From contig DASZRT010000082.1 of the NCBI GenBank assembly GCA_035549075.1, positions 3,811-67,810 of the forward strand: DNA of 64,000 nt, given 5' to 3'. The notes under the pieces are model-generated. The model saw only the letters and a list, made by a program, of their open reading frames with translations, was not told the origin of the DNA and made no database searches. Both the position numbers and the translations under genes were made by a program. The first letter of the stretch is position 1, and each line of letters opens with the position of its first letter. Origin of the DNA: DASZFV01 sp035549075 (GTDB lineage Bacteria; Myxococcota_A; Polyangia; Fen-1088). Shown here piece after piece: positions 8,494-17,278 of the stretch.

Positions 8494-9840
8494 TTAAGCC
8501 CGGCGCTTGTCGCGGCGGTACAGCGTCGTGGCGTCGACGCCCAGGATCGCGGCGGCCCTGGCCTTGTTGCCGCGCGCGAGGCGCAGCACGGCCTCGGTGT
8601 AGCGGTTCTCGAGCTCATCGAGCTGGATGGAATTCGCGGCCAGCAGCTCGATCGGATCGAGCGGTGCGACGGGCGCGGTCGCGGCGCGCACGGCATCGGC
8701 GTCGATCTCGGGCGTCGGGCACGTCACGACGAGCCGCTCGACGAGGTTCTGCAGCTCGCGCACGTTGCCCGGCCACAGGTGCGCCGCGAGCAGGCGCATC
8801 GCGCCAGGTGTAAAAGCGCGCGGTCCAGGGCGCTTGTCGGTGCGGCGCGAGAGGAAGAAATCGACGAGCAACGGCACGTCTTCGAGGCGCTCGCGCAGCG
8901 GCGCGACGCGCATGGGCAGCACGTTGAGCCGGAAGTAGAGGTCCTCGCGGAATTTGCCGTCTTTGACGAGCGCGCGCAGATCGCGCTGCGTGGCGGCGAT
9001 GCAGCGGACGTTGACGTGGCGGGACTCCTCGCCGCCCACGGGACGCAGCTCGCCCGTTTGCAAGACGCGCAGGAACTTCGCCTGCAGCGCGAGCGGCAGA
9101 TCGCCGACCTCGTCGAGGAACAGCGTGCCGCCGTCGGCCTCGGCGAAGAGCCCGCGCCGCGGCGCGAGCGCGCCCGGGAACGCGCCCTTGGTGTGCCCGA
9201 AGAGCTCGCTGTCGAGCAAGCCCTCGGGCAGCGCCGCGCAGTTGACGGCGACGAACGCCGACTCGCGCCGGTCACTTTCTACGTGGATGGCCCGTGCGAC
9301 GGTCTCCTTGCCCGTGCCCGTCTCGCCGAGGATGAGCACGGCGCTGGGCGCGTCGGCGACGCGGCCGATGAGCGTCTTGAGCTCGTTCATGACGCCGCTT
9401 CCGCCCACGAGGCCCATCGACTGGAAGCGGTCGATGAAGGCGGCCTTGAGGCGGCGGTTCTCCTCTTCGACGAGGCGCTCGTGGCCGGCGCGTTCGAGCA
9501 GCAGCCGCACCGTGGCCATCTTGAAGGGCTTGGTGACGTAGTGGTACGCGCCGCGCTGGATGGCGTCGACGGCGCTCTCGATGTTGCCGAACGCCGTCAT
9601 GATGACGACGGGCAGGTGCGGGTCGACCTTCTGGATCTCCTCGAGGAGATCGAGCCCGTCGATGTCGGGCATGCGCAGGTCGGTGAGCACGACGTCGCAC
9701 GTCGCCTCTTCGAGACGCTTGAGCGCGAGGGCGCCGCTCGTCGTCGGCTCGACGTTGAAGCCGTTCTCGCCGAGGTACACGGCGAGCGTGTCGACCATGT
9801 CCGCGCTGTCGTCGACGACTAGGACGGTCGGCTTACGCAA
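8494..9840 (-). CDS. NtrC-family response regulator with altered GAFTGA loop
   Basis: This complete 448-residue protein has a receiver with phospho-acceptor D54 (VVLTDLRMPD), an AAA+ domain at about 140-375, and a C-terminal Fis-type helix-turn-helix ending in GVDATTLYRRDKRRA. Walker A is GETGTGKE at 172-179 and Walker B is GGTLFLDE near 238. The sigma54-contact loop reads GAFPGA at residues 219-224 instead of GAFTGA. The only start after the in-frame stop is TTG at 9840, which overlaps a seven-codon leader frame carrying the strong ribosome site. It is paralogous to the regulator at 1-1189. Its likely kinase is divergent at 9978-11654. It should control target genes on phosphorylation, but sigma54 activation is questionable given the loop. 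Confidence 0.93.
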   Translation of the reverse strand: MRKPTVLVVDDSADMVDTLAVYLGENGFNVEPTTSGALALKRLEEATCDVVLTDLRMPDIDGLDLLEEIQKVDPHLPVVIMTAFGNIESAVDAIQRGAYHYVTKPFKMATVRLLLERAGHERLVEEENRRLKAAFIDRFQSMGLVGGSGVMNELKTLIGRVADAPSAVLILGETGTGKETVARAIHVESDRRESAFVAVNCAALPEGLLDSELFGHTKGAFPGALAPRRGLFAEADGGTLFLDEVGDLPLALQAKFLRVLQTGELRPVGGEESRHVNVRCIAATQRDLRALVKDGKFREDLYFRLNVLPMRVAPLRERLEDVPLLVDFFLSRRTDKRPGPRAFTPGAMRLLAAHLWPGNVRELQNLVERLVVTCPTPEIDADAVRAATAPVAPLDPIELLAANSIQLDELENRYTEAVLRLARGNKARAAAILGVDATTLYRRDKRRA

Positions 9841-9853
9841 TGCACCCGCTCAT
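9833..9853 (-). promoter_or_regulatory. Seven-codon leader frame overlapping the TTG start of the regulator
   Basis: On the minus strand a GGAGG sits seven bases before ATG AGC GGG TGC ATT GCG TAA. The regulator's TTG start lies inside this frame (ATT GCG TAA versus TTG CGT AAG), so ribosomes ending the leader are positioned to start the regulator. The geometry is the same as at 1182-1189, where the overlapping upstream frame is the end of the kinase gene (GTT GCC TAA versus TTG CCT AAC). I infer translational coupling kept after the kinase gene moved. Confidence 0.6.
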
Positions 9854-9977
9854 CTCGTGTCCTCCAGACCTTCGAGCTTAGCGGGCGCCGTGTATACGGG
9901 AGGTTTCTTCGCGATCGTGACGCGGTAAATTTCCTGGCGCGCCACCCGACGCGCGGGTCCGGCGTATCCTGGAGCTC

Positions 9978-11654
9978 GTGCGGACGCTCGCCGGCATCGC
10001 CCTCATCCTGGCCGTCCTCGCGGCGACGCTGGGCGTCTCGCTGTCGAGCTCGCTGCGCGACCAAGAGCGCGTCATGGACGAGTTCGTCGCGCACACGCGG
10101 CAGCAGGTCCACGCCTCGCGCGAGGCGCTGTCGGCGCGGCTCGTCGCGCTCGACGAGGACACGCGCCTGCTCGCCGATCTGCTCGAGCGCTCGCGCCCGA
10201 CGACGCCCGCCGAGCTCGACGCCGACAAGCGCGTGTGGCAGGCGGTGTTCCACGCGCTGGCCGTCGTCGTGCCGCAGTACCGCACGATCTCGTTCGTCGA
10301 CGCGAGCGGCTCGGTGCAGGTGCTGGCGACCGATCCCACGGAATCGAAGGAGACGATCGACGCGCTCTTGCCGCCGACGCTCGCGCTCGCGAGCCAGGTG
10401 GCGGCCGACAAGCGACGCGCCATCGGCGCGCCGGCGCGCTTTCGCGATCGCTCGTTCCTGCTCTACGGCACGCCCGTGCTCGGTGGCTCGATCATCATCG
10501 TGAGCGACGCGAAGATCTTCCTGGGCGCCGTCGCGTGGACTCCGCTCCCCGTGGCGCGCCTCTTCGTGACCGATCCGGCCGGCGTCGTGTGGGCCGGCTG
10601 CGAGACGCAGAAGGGGTGCGAGGCCGAGCCGTCGGATCGCATCCCGAGCACGCTGCCGCGCTCGTCGACGAGCCCGCTCTTCGTGGCGCGCGGCACGCGC
10701 GGCGATCCGCGCACGACGCCGGCCGTCCAGGTCTCCGAGCGCCTCGATCGTCCGACGGGCAACTGGACGGTGACGTGGCTCGCCTCGACGGAGGCGCTCG
10801 AGCAAAACGAGCGCTCGATCGTCGCGCGCATCCTGCTGACGGCGCTCGCGGCGGCCGGCGCCGTCGCGGCCGTGGGCGCGGCGATGTTCCGCCAGCACCG
10901 CAAGGCGATGCAGCTCGAGAGCCGGCTGCAGGTCGCGCAGGCGCTCGTGCGCGCCGAGAAGCTCATCACCGTGGGCGTGCTGTCGGCCGGCATCGCGCAC
11001 GAGATCGGCAGCCCGCTCGCCGTCATCCGCGGGCGCGCCGAGCGCACGCTCGATCACGAGCCGGCCTACGCCGACGACATGCGCATCATCATCAAGCACA
11101 TCGACAGCATCTCGACGAAGATCCGCCAGCTGCTCGATTTCTCGCGCCGCCAAGTCGTCGCGCCCAGCCGCGTCTCGCTCGCCGTCGCCGTCGAACGCGC
11201 GCGCGAGCTCGTGCAGTGGAAGCTCGCGGCCAAGCGCCTCGCGATCGTCGTGCGCTTGCCCGAAGTGCTGCCCGCGCTCGCCGCCGATTCGGAGCAGCTG
11301 CAGCAGGTGCTGGTGAACCTGCTCTTGAACGCGTGCGACGCCTCGACGTCGGGGCAGTCGGTCCTCGTCACGGCCGAGGCGCTCGCCGACGGCGCCGTCG
11401 CGTTCTCGGTCGTCGATCAAGGACACGGCATCCCGCCCGAGAACCTGCACACGATCTTCGATCCGTTCTTCACGACGAAGAAGCGCGGCGAGGGCACGGG
11501 CCTCGGCCTCACGATCGTCGAGGGCGTCGTGCGCAACCACGGCGGCGAAATCCAGGTCACGAGCCAGCCCGGCGCGGGCACGACCGTCACCGTGCGCTGG
11601 CCGACGGAGATCCCCGCCGTCGCCGCCGAACGCGCGCGCGCCGCGATCGGCTGA
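9978..11654 (+). CDS. Membrane sensor histidine kinase, divergent partner of the NtrC-type regulator
   Basis: The 558-residue protein starts at GTG 9978 and begins directly with a membrane segment. An extracytoplasmic domain of about 250 residues, a second membrane segment near 284-304, HisKA with H341 (AHEIGSPLAVIRGRAE) and a HATPase domain (NLLLNACDAS, DQGHGI, GEGTGLGL) follow. The sequence parallels the kinase at 1182-2921 along its whole length, including VLSAGIAHEIG, PFFTTKKRGEGTG and a periplasmic Cys pair C208/C214 (CETQKGC). It is transcribed away from the regulator at 8494-9840, with which it shares a 137-base intergenic region. A cupredoxin-like gene lies 113 bases downstream on the same strand. 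The sensed signal is unknown. Confidence 0.92.
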   Translation: MRTLAGIALILAVLAATLGVSLSSSLRDQERVMDEFVAHTRQQVHASREALSARLVALDEDTRLLADLLERSRPTTPAELDADKRVWQAVFHALAVVVPQYRTISFVDASGSVQVLATDPTESKETIDALLPPTLALASQVAADKRRAIGAPARFRDRSFLLYGTPVLGGSIIIVSDAKIFLGAVAWTPLPVARLFVTDPAGVVWAGCETQKGCEAEPSDRIPSTLPRSSTSPLFVARGTRGDPRTTPAVQVSERLDRPTGNWTVTWLASTEALEQNERSIVARILLTALAAAGAVAAVGAAMFRQHRKAMQLESRLQVAQALVRAEKLITVGVLSAGIAHEIGSPLAVIRGRAERTLDHEPAYADDMRIIIKHIDSISTKIRQLLDFSRRQVVAPSRVSLAVAVERARELVQWKLAAKRLAIVVRLPEVLPALAADSEQLQQVLVNLLLNACDASTSGQSVLVTAEALADGAVAFSVVDQGHGIPPENLHTIFDPFFTTKKRGEGTGLGLTIVEGVVRNHGGEIQVTSQPGAGTTVTVRWPTEIPAVAAERARAAIG

Positions 11655-11767
11655 CCGAGATCCGAACGGCGTCTCTCGAAATCGAGGAGCGGGGTGTACA
11701 CGTTCGCGGCGTCGCGCGCGGCTCGTGTGGTACGGCGGATGCTTCGTCACCTGTCGCGGAGGCTCAG

Positions 11768-12259
11768 ATGCGCGCACGTCACTTCTTCGTCCTCGCGTTC
11801 GCGGCGCTCTCCGTCCTCGGCGTCGTGCAATGGACCGCCTCGGCGGCGACCAACTTCGAAGTCACGAACAACGGCTTCGCCGCCTACACGATCAACGCGG
11901 TCGACAACCCGACGCTGACCCTCACGCGCGGCCAGACGTATACGTTCCACCTCGCGGCGGGCGGCCACCCGTTCTGGCTCGTCACGGCGCTCGGCGCGGG
12001 CGACGTCGCCGCGAACGCCTTCCCGACGGGCGTCACCAACAACGGCGCCGGTCCCGGCACGCTCACGTTCGTCGTGCCGACGACGGGCGCGTCCTCGCTC
12101 TTCTACCAGTGCGGGTTCCACGACCCGATGCACGGCACGATCAACCTCGTCGCGGCGGTCGCGATCGTGCCGTCGATCGGCCCGTTCGCCCTCTCGGCGC
12201 TCGCCGGGCTGCTGCTGATCGCCGGCCTCGTTGTATCGCGGCGCCGTCTTCGCGCCTGA
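11768..12259 (+). CDS. Exported cupredoxin-like protein with C-terminal sorting anchor
   Basis: This 163-residue protein has a signal peptide ending near SAA (residues 25-27), a beta-rich domain of about 100 residues, and a C-terminal segment (about 132-163) made of a short VPSIGP motif, a membrane helix and a basic SRRRLRA tail. Candidate type-1 copper ligands are present in the right order: H67 (HPFW), C115, H118 and M121 in CGFHDPMHG. The tail resembles the IPTL/PEP/MYXO-CTERM class of sorting signals, so surface display or processing is likely. The start at 11768 has a GGAGG five bases upstream. It lies just after the kinase gene, which might sense a related redox or copper cue; that link is inference. 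Confidence 0.8.
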   Translation: MRARHFFVLAFAALSVLGVVQWTASAATNFEVTNNGFAAYTINAVDNPTLTLTRGQTYTFHLAAGGHPFWLVTALGAGDVAANAFPTGVTNNGAGPGTLTFVVPTTGASSLFYQCGFHDPMHGTINLVAAVAIVPSIGPFALSALAGLLLIAGLVVSRRRLRA

Positions 12260-12269
12260 GCCCGATCGA

Positions 12270-13229
12270 TCAAGCGAAGATCGCGGCCACGCGTTGAATG
12301 GACCAGTACGCGGCGACGATCCCGATCGCGTAAAGCGCCGGCCGCCTTGCGCGGCCGAGCCAGGGGCGCGTGAACGGGATTCGCACGAGGGCGAAGCAGG
12401 CGAGCACCATCATGAGCTGGCCGATCTCGACGCCGACGTTGAAGCACAGCAGCGCGAGGGGCAGGTGGCTCGGGGGCAGGCCGATGCTCTTGAGGGCGCC
12501 CGCGAAGCCGAGGCCGTGCACGAGCCCGAACAGGAACGACACGAGCGCGGGCAGGCGGCGCGCGAGCGTATCGCGGTCGCGGAGCGCCTCGCTGGCGACG
12601 AGGACGATCGACAGCGCGATCGACGCTTCGACGGGCGGCGAGCGCAGCGTGAGCCACCCGAACGCGCTGCACGCGAGCGTGATGCTGTGGGCGAGCGTGA
12701 ACGCCGTGATCGTGCCGATGAGCTTGCGACGGAACCCCACGAGGAAGAGCAGCCCCGCGACGAACAGCAGGTGATCGACGCCGCTCAGGATGTGCTGCAC
12801 GCCGAGGATGACGTAGGCGCGCGCGATCTCGCCGCGGCCGCGGCGATCGTCGGCCGAGCCGTAGAGCTGCACCGAAGGCTGCGCCGCCGTGAGGGTGTAG
12901 ACGCGATCGCCGCGGTCGAGCCAGCTGACCCGCACGATGGCCGCCGAGTAGCGCTGGCCGACGCCGTCGATGCTCAAGGTGCCCTTGAGCCCCCCGGCGC
13001 CGCAATGAACGAGGTTCGGCCCGGTCGCGCAGCTCTCCGGCCAGTGCGGCACCAGATCGTTGCCCATGGGCCGCTTGTCGTTGGTGGCCGACCACTGCCA
13101 GAAGAACTCGCCGGGCGAGGTCTCGCGCACCTCCATCTCGGCCATCGTCATCTCGTGCGCGCTCGCGCGCGTCGCGGACGACGCCGCGACGACGAACGCC
13201 GCGACGAAGATCAGGCGTCGCGCGCTCAC
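12270..13229 (-). CDS. HupE/UreJ-family permease
   Basis: The 319-residue product starts at GTG 13229, which overlaps the stop of the upstream isomerase gene as GTGA, so the two are translationally coupled. A longer upstream frame is only the shadow of that gene. It has a signal sequence (ending near ASA before HEM), a periplasmic beta-rich region of about 110 residues, then about six to seven membrane segments. The family signature is VQHILSGVDHLLFVAGLLFL, and further His-bearing helices occur at AHSITL and LVHGLGFAGAL. Members are thought to be secondary nickel or cobalt transporters, though the evidence for this subgroup is thin. The nickel regulator and TonB receptor nearby on the same strand support metal transport here. 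Confidence 0.85.
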   Translation of the reverse strand: MSARRLIFVAAFVVAASSATRASAHEMTMAEMEVRETSPGEFFWQWSATNDKRPMGNDLVPHWPESCATGPNLVHCGAGGLKGTLSIDGVGQRYSAAIVRVSWLDRGDRVYTLTAAQPSVQLYGSADDRRGRGEIARAYVILGVQHILSGVDHLLFVAGLLFLVGFRRKLIGTITAFTLAHSITLACSAFGWLTLRSPPVEASIALSIVLVASEALRDRDTLARRLPALVSFLFGLVHGLGFAGALKSIGLPPSHLPLALLCFNVGVEIGQLMMVLACFALVRIPFTRPWLGRARRPALYAIGIVAAYWSIQRVAAIFA

Positions 13230-14122
13230 TCGAGGTCCGCCTTCCCGGTCGCGACCTCGTGCTTGATGGTGTACTTCTTCGCGAGCGCGCGCACGGCGTC
13301 CGTGCGCTGCTGCGACCCGACGTCGTCTTTCCAATCTTGCAGTACGACGTTGCGCATGCGCGCGAACGACGCCGGCTGCGCCGCCTTGATCGCGTCGAGC
13401 TTGATGGCGCGCCACCCATCCTTCGTCTTCATCGCCTGCCAGACGCCTGGCTTCGAGGCGGCCAACGCCTGCGCGAAGTCGGCGCCGTAGCTCTGCACGA
13501 GGTTCGACAGCGGCCGCCCCTTGAACATGCGCAGGCCCGCCTTCGTGTCACCCGGCATGCCCGCCTCGAGCGCCGCGACGAACGCGCGCACCGCGGCCTC
13601 GGTGCCTTCGCCCGAGAGCGCGGCCTCCTCGAAGTCGAAGCGTCCCGGCTCGTCGTACTTGTCGCGATGAGCCTCGAACCACTTCTGCAGATCAGCCTCG
13701 GAGATCGCGGGGATCTTCACGTTGCTGTCGACGACGCTCAGCGCCTTGAAGATCACGCGCTCGCGGATCGCGGGGTCGCCCTTGTCGACCTGCATGGCGA
13801 GCCCCTCACGGTAGAGCACCTCGTTGTCGAGCCACACCTGGCGCAGCGCCGTGAGCTCTTCGGCGTTCGGGTCGTGCCCGCGCGCCGCCTTGAACGTCTC
13901 GATGGCTTCGCGATCGACCTCGGCGCTCACGACGATCAAATGCGGATCGTCGGCGCGCGTGATCAACAGGCGATCGAGCCCGAACAGGATCCCGCCGAGC
14001 GCGATGAAATGCAGCAACGGCTCGCGCAGCCACGGCCATCGCGCCGACACCGGCGGCGTCTTCGGCGAGAGCGGCGTTTGAGGAGAGGGCGGAAGGCTCA
14101 AGAGCGGTGCGGTCATTTTCAT
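13226..14122 (-). CDS. PpiC-like peptidyl-prolyl isomerase, membrane-anchored
   Basis: This protein of about 298 residues has a proline-rich cytoplasmic start, one membrane segment near residues 35-50 (LLHFIALGGILFGLDRLLI) and a periplasmic SurA/PpiC-like region with an extended chaperone helical part (DREAIETFKAARG, NEVLYREGLAMQ). The C-terminal half (about 165-290) corresponds to a parvulin-like fold but with few of its best-known residues. It would help fold or handle exported proteins. The start is ATG 14122, or ATG 14116, after a GAGG; a TTG at 14125 is also in frame. It is coupled to the HupE/UreJ gene by GTGA overlap. A DUF3604 gene precedes it, separated by a strong terminator, and this three-gene neighbourhood recurs in other proteobacteria as far as I recall. 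Confidence 0.8.
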   Translation of the reverse strand: MKMTAPLLSLPPSPQTPLSPKTPPVSARWPWLREPLLHFIALGGILFGLDRLLITRADDPHLIVVSAEVDREAIETFKAARGHDPNAEELTALRQVWLDNEVLYREGLAMQVDKGDPAIRERVIFKALSVVDSNVKIPAISEADLQKWFEAHRDKYDEPGRFDFEEAALSGEGTEAAVRAFVAALEAGMPGDTKAGLRMFKGRPLSNLVQSYGADFAQALAASKPGVWQAMKTKDGWRAIKLDAIKAAQPASFARMRNVVLQDWKDDVGSQQRTDAVRALAKKYTIKHEVATGKADLE

Positions 14123-14142
14123 CAACCTCGAAAACGCGAAAA

Positions 14143-14173
14143 CGGCGCCGCGCGTGGAAGACGCGCGGCGCCG
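14143..14173 (-). terminator. Intrinsic terminator after the DUF3604 gene
   Basis: A perfect 13-bp stem (CGGCGCCGCGCGT at 14143-14155 with ACGCGCGGCGCCG at 14161-14173) and a five-base loop lie about 46 bases after the DUF3604 stop. On the minus strand the stem is followed by TTTTCGCGTTTT, a good terminator tail. A second GC palindrome (CGGGCCCG repeated, around 14181-14201) stands between the stop and this stem. Partial read-through would be needed for the isomerase and permease genes to share the upstream promoter. Confidence 0.85.
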
Positions 14174-14218
14174 CGAAAACCGCGGGCCCGAGCGGGCCCG
14201 TCAGCCTTGGGCGATCTA

Positions 14219-17050
14219 CTAGGGGACGCCCGCGACGACCGTCGAGCCGCTCACCTGGACGTAGATCGGGTTGCTGTAGAACCACAGATCCGACCAGGCC
14301 GCGACGTCGAAAGAGACCGCCGGCTTGCCCGCGATCGGGCTCGCGCCCGTGCCCTTCGCCAGGTGATCCGGGCAGCCGTCGAACTGGCTGCTCGCGCTGT
14401 GCGGCGTGAGGCAGGGGATCGCGAGGCGCGTCGTGTCGTTGGCGTTGGTGTAGACGTCGGACAGCGGGTTGCCGCTGGCGTCGGTCTCGAACGGCGTGGC
14501 CGGCGGCATGTTCGTGCCGCGGACGCGCAGGTACTGCGACGCTTGCACCGCCGGGACCCGGTACGTCATGACGAGGAACGTCGACCCATCGACGTACGAC
14601 GAGACGGCCTTCCAGGTGCCGGCGGCGAACGTCTTCATGACCGCCGCGCTCGTGTTCTTCGCGGCGGCCGGGACCGACGCGAGGCCCGTCGTCGTGCCGT
14701 CGGCCTGCAACCAGGCCGTGTTGCGCGGCCACTCGCCCGCGTAGTCGGCCGCGCCCGGCGTCTTGTAGCCGGTGACGTTGCCGCCGATGAGGTCGACGTG
14801 GTCGAGGACCGGCTGGTTGAGCGGCACCGCGAGGCCGAGCTGCGCGAGCGACGGGTTCGCGAACGTGTACGGCGAGAAGTTCGTGCCCGCCGGGTCACGC
14901 ACGACGATGCCGACGACGATGTCCGAGCCCGCGGGGACGGTGAGCTTCTCGCCCATCGTCGCGCAGCCCGACACCGACAGCGACGTCTTGTTCATGGCCG
15001 CGTTCGACGCGATCTCGCTGACGACGCCCTCGTCCTTGCCGACGCAGGCGACGTAGCCGAGGCGGTCGATGAGCTGACCTTGCGTCGCGAACGTGTTGCC
15101 CGTGCGCAGGCCGTCCACGATCATCTGGGGACGAATCTTGTCCGACCCGTTGCGCACCAGCGTGTAGTTGCGCTGGTACTCACCCGGGTAGAAGTCCTGC
15201 GTCGAGCGGCGATCGTCCGGGCCGAAGGTGCCGCGGTTGTGCCAGTCGGAGCTCGCGAAGAACCAGAAGTTACGCCCCTCTCCGAGCATCGCGTCCCACA
15301 CGCCGCCGACGATGCCGCCGTAGACGCCCGTGCCGCCGAACGTCGTGCCGCCGACCGAGTCGACCTTCGTGCCGTCGGGGAACGTGTTGCGGAGGACTTG
15401 GTACTCGCCGCGGTTCGCCGAGGCGCCGTGACCGGGTTGCGTCTCCATGCCGAACGCCACGCGCGGCGCCGCGTTGTTGAAGTCGCGGAGGCTCTCGACG
15501 TTGAAGCCCTGGTTGCCGTCGGCCGAGAACTGGCCGGCGCGCTCGAGGTGGGCGGGGACGTAGTAGCTCTCGTTGGGCGAGTGCTGCGCCATCCACTTGA
15601 GGCCTTCGAGCGTCTTGTTGTGGCCCTTCGTGCCGACGCCCGAGCCCACGCCCGAGCCCGTCGGGACGAGCTTCTGGCCGACCGTGTTCCAGCTCGGGTC
15701 AGCCGCGTTGGCGCTGCCCGTGACCGTGCAGTCGAACGCGTTGTTGGGCGCGCCGCGGCTCGTGTCGGTGTCCGAGCGGTCGAAGCAGTACTCCCAGTTC
15801 GCGAGCGCCGTGCCGCTGCCGAGCGCCGTGTAGCCCGGCGTCGTCGGGAGGACCGCCGTGTCGAGCGCCGCGGGGATCTGACCCGTGATGACCGACATCG
15901 ACGTGTGCTCGTGGCCCGGGACGACCGTCTCGATGCCGATGAAGAGCGGCAGGTTCTTGAGCGCGTTGAAGTACTCGACGAGCGGGTACTGGAACTCCTG
16001 CACCGACTGCCAGCGCCACATGTTGCGGTTCGGCGAGGTGCCCGAGACGTCGCCCTTCGGCGTCACGCCCGAGCTCTCCCACGTCGTGTTCGGATCTTTG
16101 CCCGCGATGAACGGGTAGGCCGGCGTCGCGAGCGTCGCGTCCTCGACGAGCGTGCAGTTGCGGTTGCCGTTGCCGCCGTGGCCGGCCTGCACGAACCAGT
16201 CGAGGCCCCACGGCGTCTCGACCTTGTCCGTCGCCTTCTTGATGAGCTTCTGCATCGAGATCGAGCCGTCGGAGCAGGTCGTGTGGTTGTGGAAGTCACC
16301 GGCGACGTACGTGCCCGGCGTCGCCGCGGCCACCGAGCAGTTCACCGTGACCGTCGACGTCGCGACGCAGGCCGCATCGCCATCGCTCACCGTCGCGGTG
16401 AGCGTCGCCATGCCGGCCGTCGTGCAGGTGAGCGTCGGCGTCGCCGTGCTCGCGCCCGAGAGCGTGCCCGAGCTCGTCGTCCACGCGTAGGTGAGGGCCG
16501 AAGGCGCGGCGTCGCTGTCGTGCGCCGTCGCCGTGATGGCCGTGCTGCCGCCCACCGCGACCTCGGCGGGGATCGCCGAGATGCCGTCGATGGTCGGGCA
16601 GACGTTGAGCACGCCGTTGACCATCACGCTGCCGGTCTTCGAGGCCTCGTGGCACTGCATCGGGACGCTGACCGTCGCCGTGCTGTGCGCCGTGACGGCG
16701 AAGGTCGCCGAGCCACCACAGGTCTCGCTGCCGTCGGCGGTCGTCGCCGAGAGCGTGATCTGATAGCCCGTGCCGGCGGGGAGGCCGCCGACCGTCGTCG
16801 TGAGCGACGTCGAGTGCGACACGTCGATCGGGCCCGTCTTGGTGAAGCCACCAGGGCCCGTGATCGTGTAGGTCGCGGTCAGGATCGTCTGGCCGCCCGC
16901 GATCTGCAGATCGAAGTTGGCCTCGCCGATCGAATCAGGGCTCGAGACCGAGCCCGAGGTCGCACCCGGGTGCGTGCTGCACCCCGCGACCGTCGTGTAT
17001 CCACAAAACGCCAGAGCGAGCATCGTCATCTTGCCGGCGGTCCTAGTCAT
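14219..17050 (-). CDS. DUF3604 (PHP-like) lipoprotein with N-terminal Ig-like domains
   Basis: The 943-residue protein has a lipoprotein signal with lipobox TVAGC near residue 24. About 230 residues of repeated beta-rich, Ig/PKD-like sequence follow (one segment with DSDAAPSALTYAWTTSSG). The DUF3604 core then starts at GDFHNHTTCSDGS, whose HNH and following Asp resemble the first metal-binding motif of PHP phosphoesterases. Usual DUF3604 proteins are about 600-650 residues, so the N-terminal extension explains the extra length. It should be an envelope-anchored metal-dependent hydrolase of unknown substrate. It sits between the TonB-dependent receptor and the isomerase/permease pair, all on one strand, which suggests a shared role with metal acquisition. 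The domain identity is firm, the function is not known. Confidence 0.85.
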   Translation of the reverse strand: MTRTAGKMTMLALAFCGYTTVAGCSTHPGATSGSVSSPDSIGEANFDLQIAGGQTILTATYTITGPGGFTKTGPIDVSHSTSLTTTVGGLPAGTGYQITLSATTADGSETCGGSATFAVTAHSTATVSVPMQCHEASKTGSVMVNGVLNVCPTIDGISAIPAEVAVGGSTAITATAHDSDAAPSALTYAWTTSSGTLSGASTATPTLTCTTAGMATLTATVSDGDAACVATSTVTVNCSVAAATPGTYVAGDFHNHTTCSDGSISMQKLIKKATDKVETPWGLDWFVQAGHGGNGNRNCTLVEDATLATPAYPFIAGKDPNTTWESSGVTPKGDVSGTSPNRNMWRWQSVQEFQYPLVEYFNALKNLPLFIGIETVVPGHEHTSMSVITGQIPAALDTAVLPTTPGYTALGSGTALANWEYCFDRSDTDTSRGAPNNAFDCTVTGSANAADPSWNTVGQKLVPTGSGVGSGVGTKGHNKTLEGLKWMAQHSPNESYYVPAHLERAGQFSADGNQGFNVESLRDFNNAAPRVAFGMETQPGHGASANRGEYQVLRNTFPDGTKVDSVGGTTFGGTGVYGGIVGGVWDAMLGEGRNFWFFASSDWHNRGTFGPDDRRSTQDFYPGEYQRNYTLVRNGSDKIRPQMIVDGLRTGNTFATQGQLIDRLGYVACVGKDEGVVSEIASNAAMNKTSLSVSGCATMGEKLTVPAGSDIVVGIVVRDPAGTNFSPYTFANPSLAQLGLAVPLNQPVLDHVDLIGGNVTGYKTPGAADYAGEWPRNTAWLQADGTTTGLASVPAAAKNTSAAVMKTFAAGTWKAVSSYVDGSTFLVMTYRVPAVQASQYLRVRGTNMPPATPFETDASGNPLSDVYTNANDTTRLAIPCLTPHSASSQFDGCPDHLAKGTGASPIAGKPAVSFDVAAWSDLWFYSNPIYVQVSGSTVVAGVP

Positions 17051-17250
17051 CGCATTCCTCCGAACGGTGCTTTGGAAATCAGTCGCGCCCGAAACATGGC
17101 GGCGCGCGAGAGAACCAAGGCAAACGCCGATCCATGGGCGACGCGGTGTTCGAGAAATGGAATCGTCATCACGGGCCCTAAGGGTTCCGCGGACGTAGGG
17201 TGCGCGTTCGCACGCCTGTCACGAGGGCGAGATCTCCGAGAAGCGAAGAG

Positions 17251-17271
17251 CGCCTCCGACTTCCGGAGGCG
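17251..17271 (-). terminator. Hairpin after the TonB-dependent receptor gene
   Basis: An 8-bp perfect stem (CGCCTCCG at 17251-17258 with CGGAGGCG at 17264-17271) and a five-base loop begin seven bases after the receptor stop on the minus strand. The following CTCTTCGCTTCTC is pyrimidine-rich but a weak U tail. It is a likely terminator separating the receptor from the DUF3604 gene. Confidence 0.6.
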
Positions 17272-17278
17272 AAAGCGC

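Noticed and set aside
6265..14210. A mobile or regulatory repeat, because AAGGCTGACGGGC follows both the amt and DUF3604 stops
   Set aside because: The 13-base match lies in GC-rich hairpin arms, where short chance matches are likely; no third copy was seen in an intergenic region.
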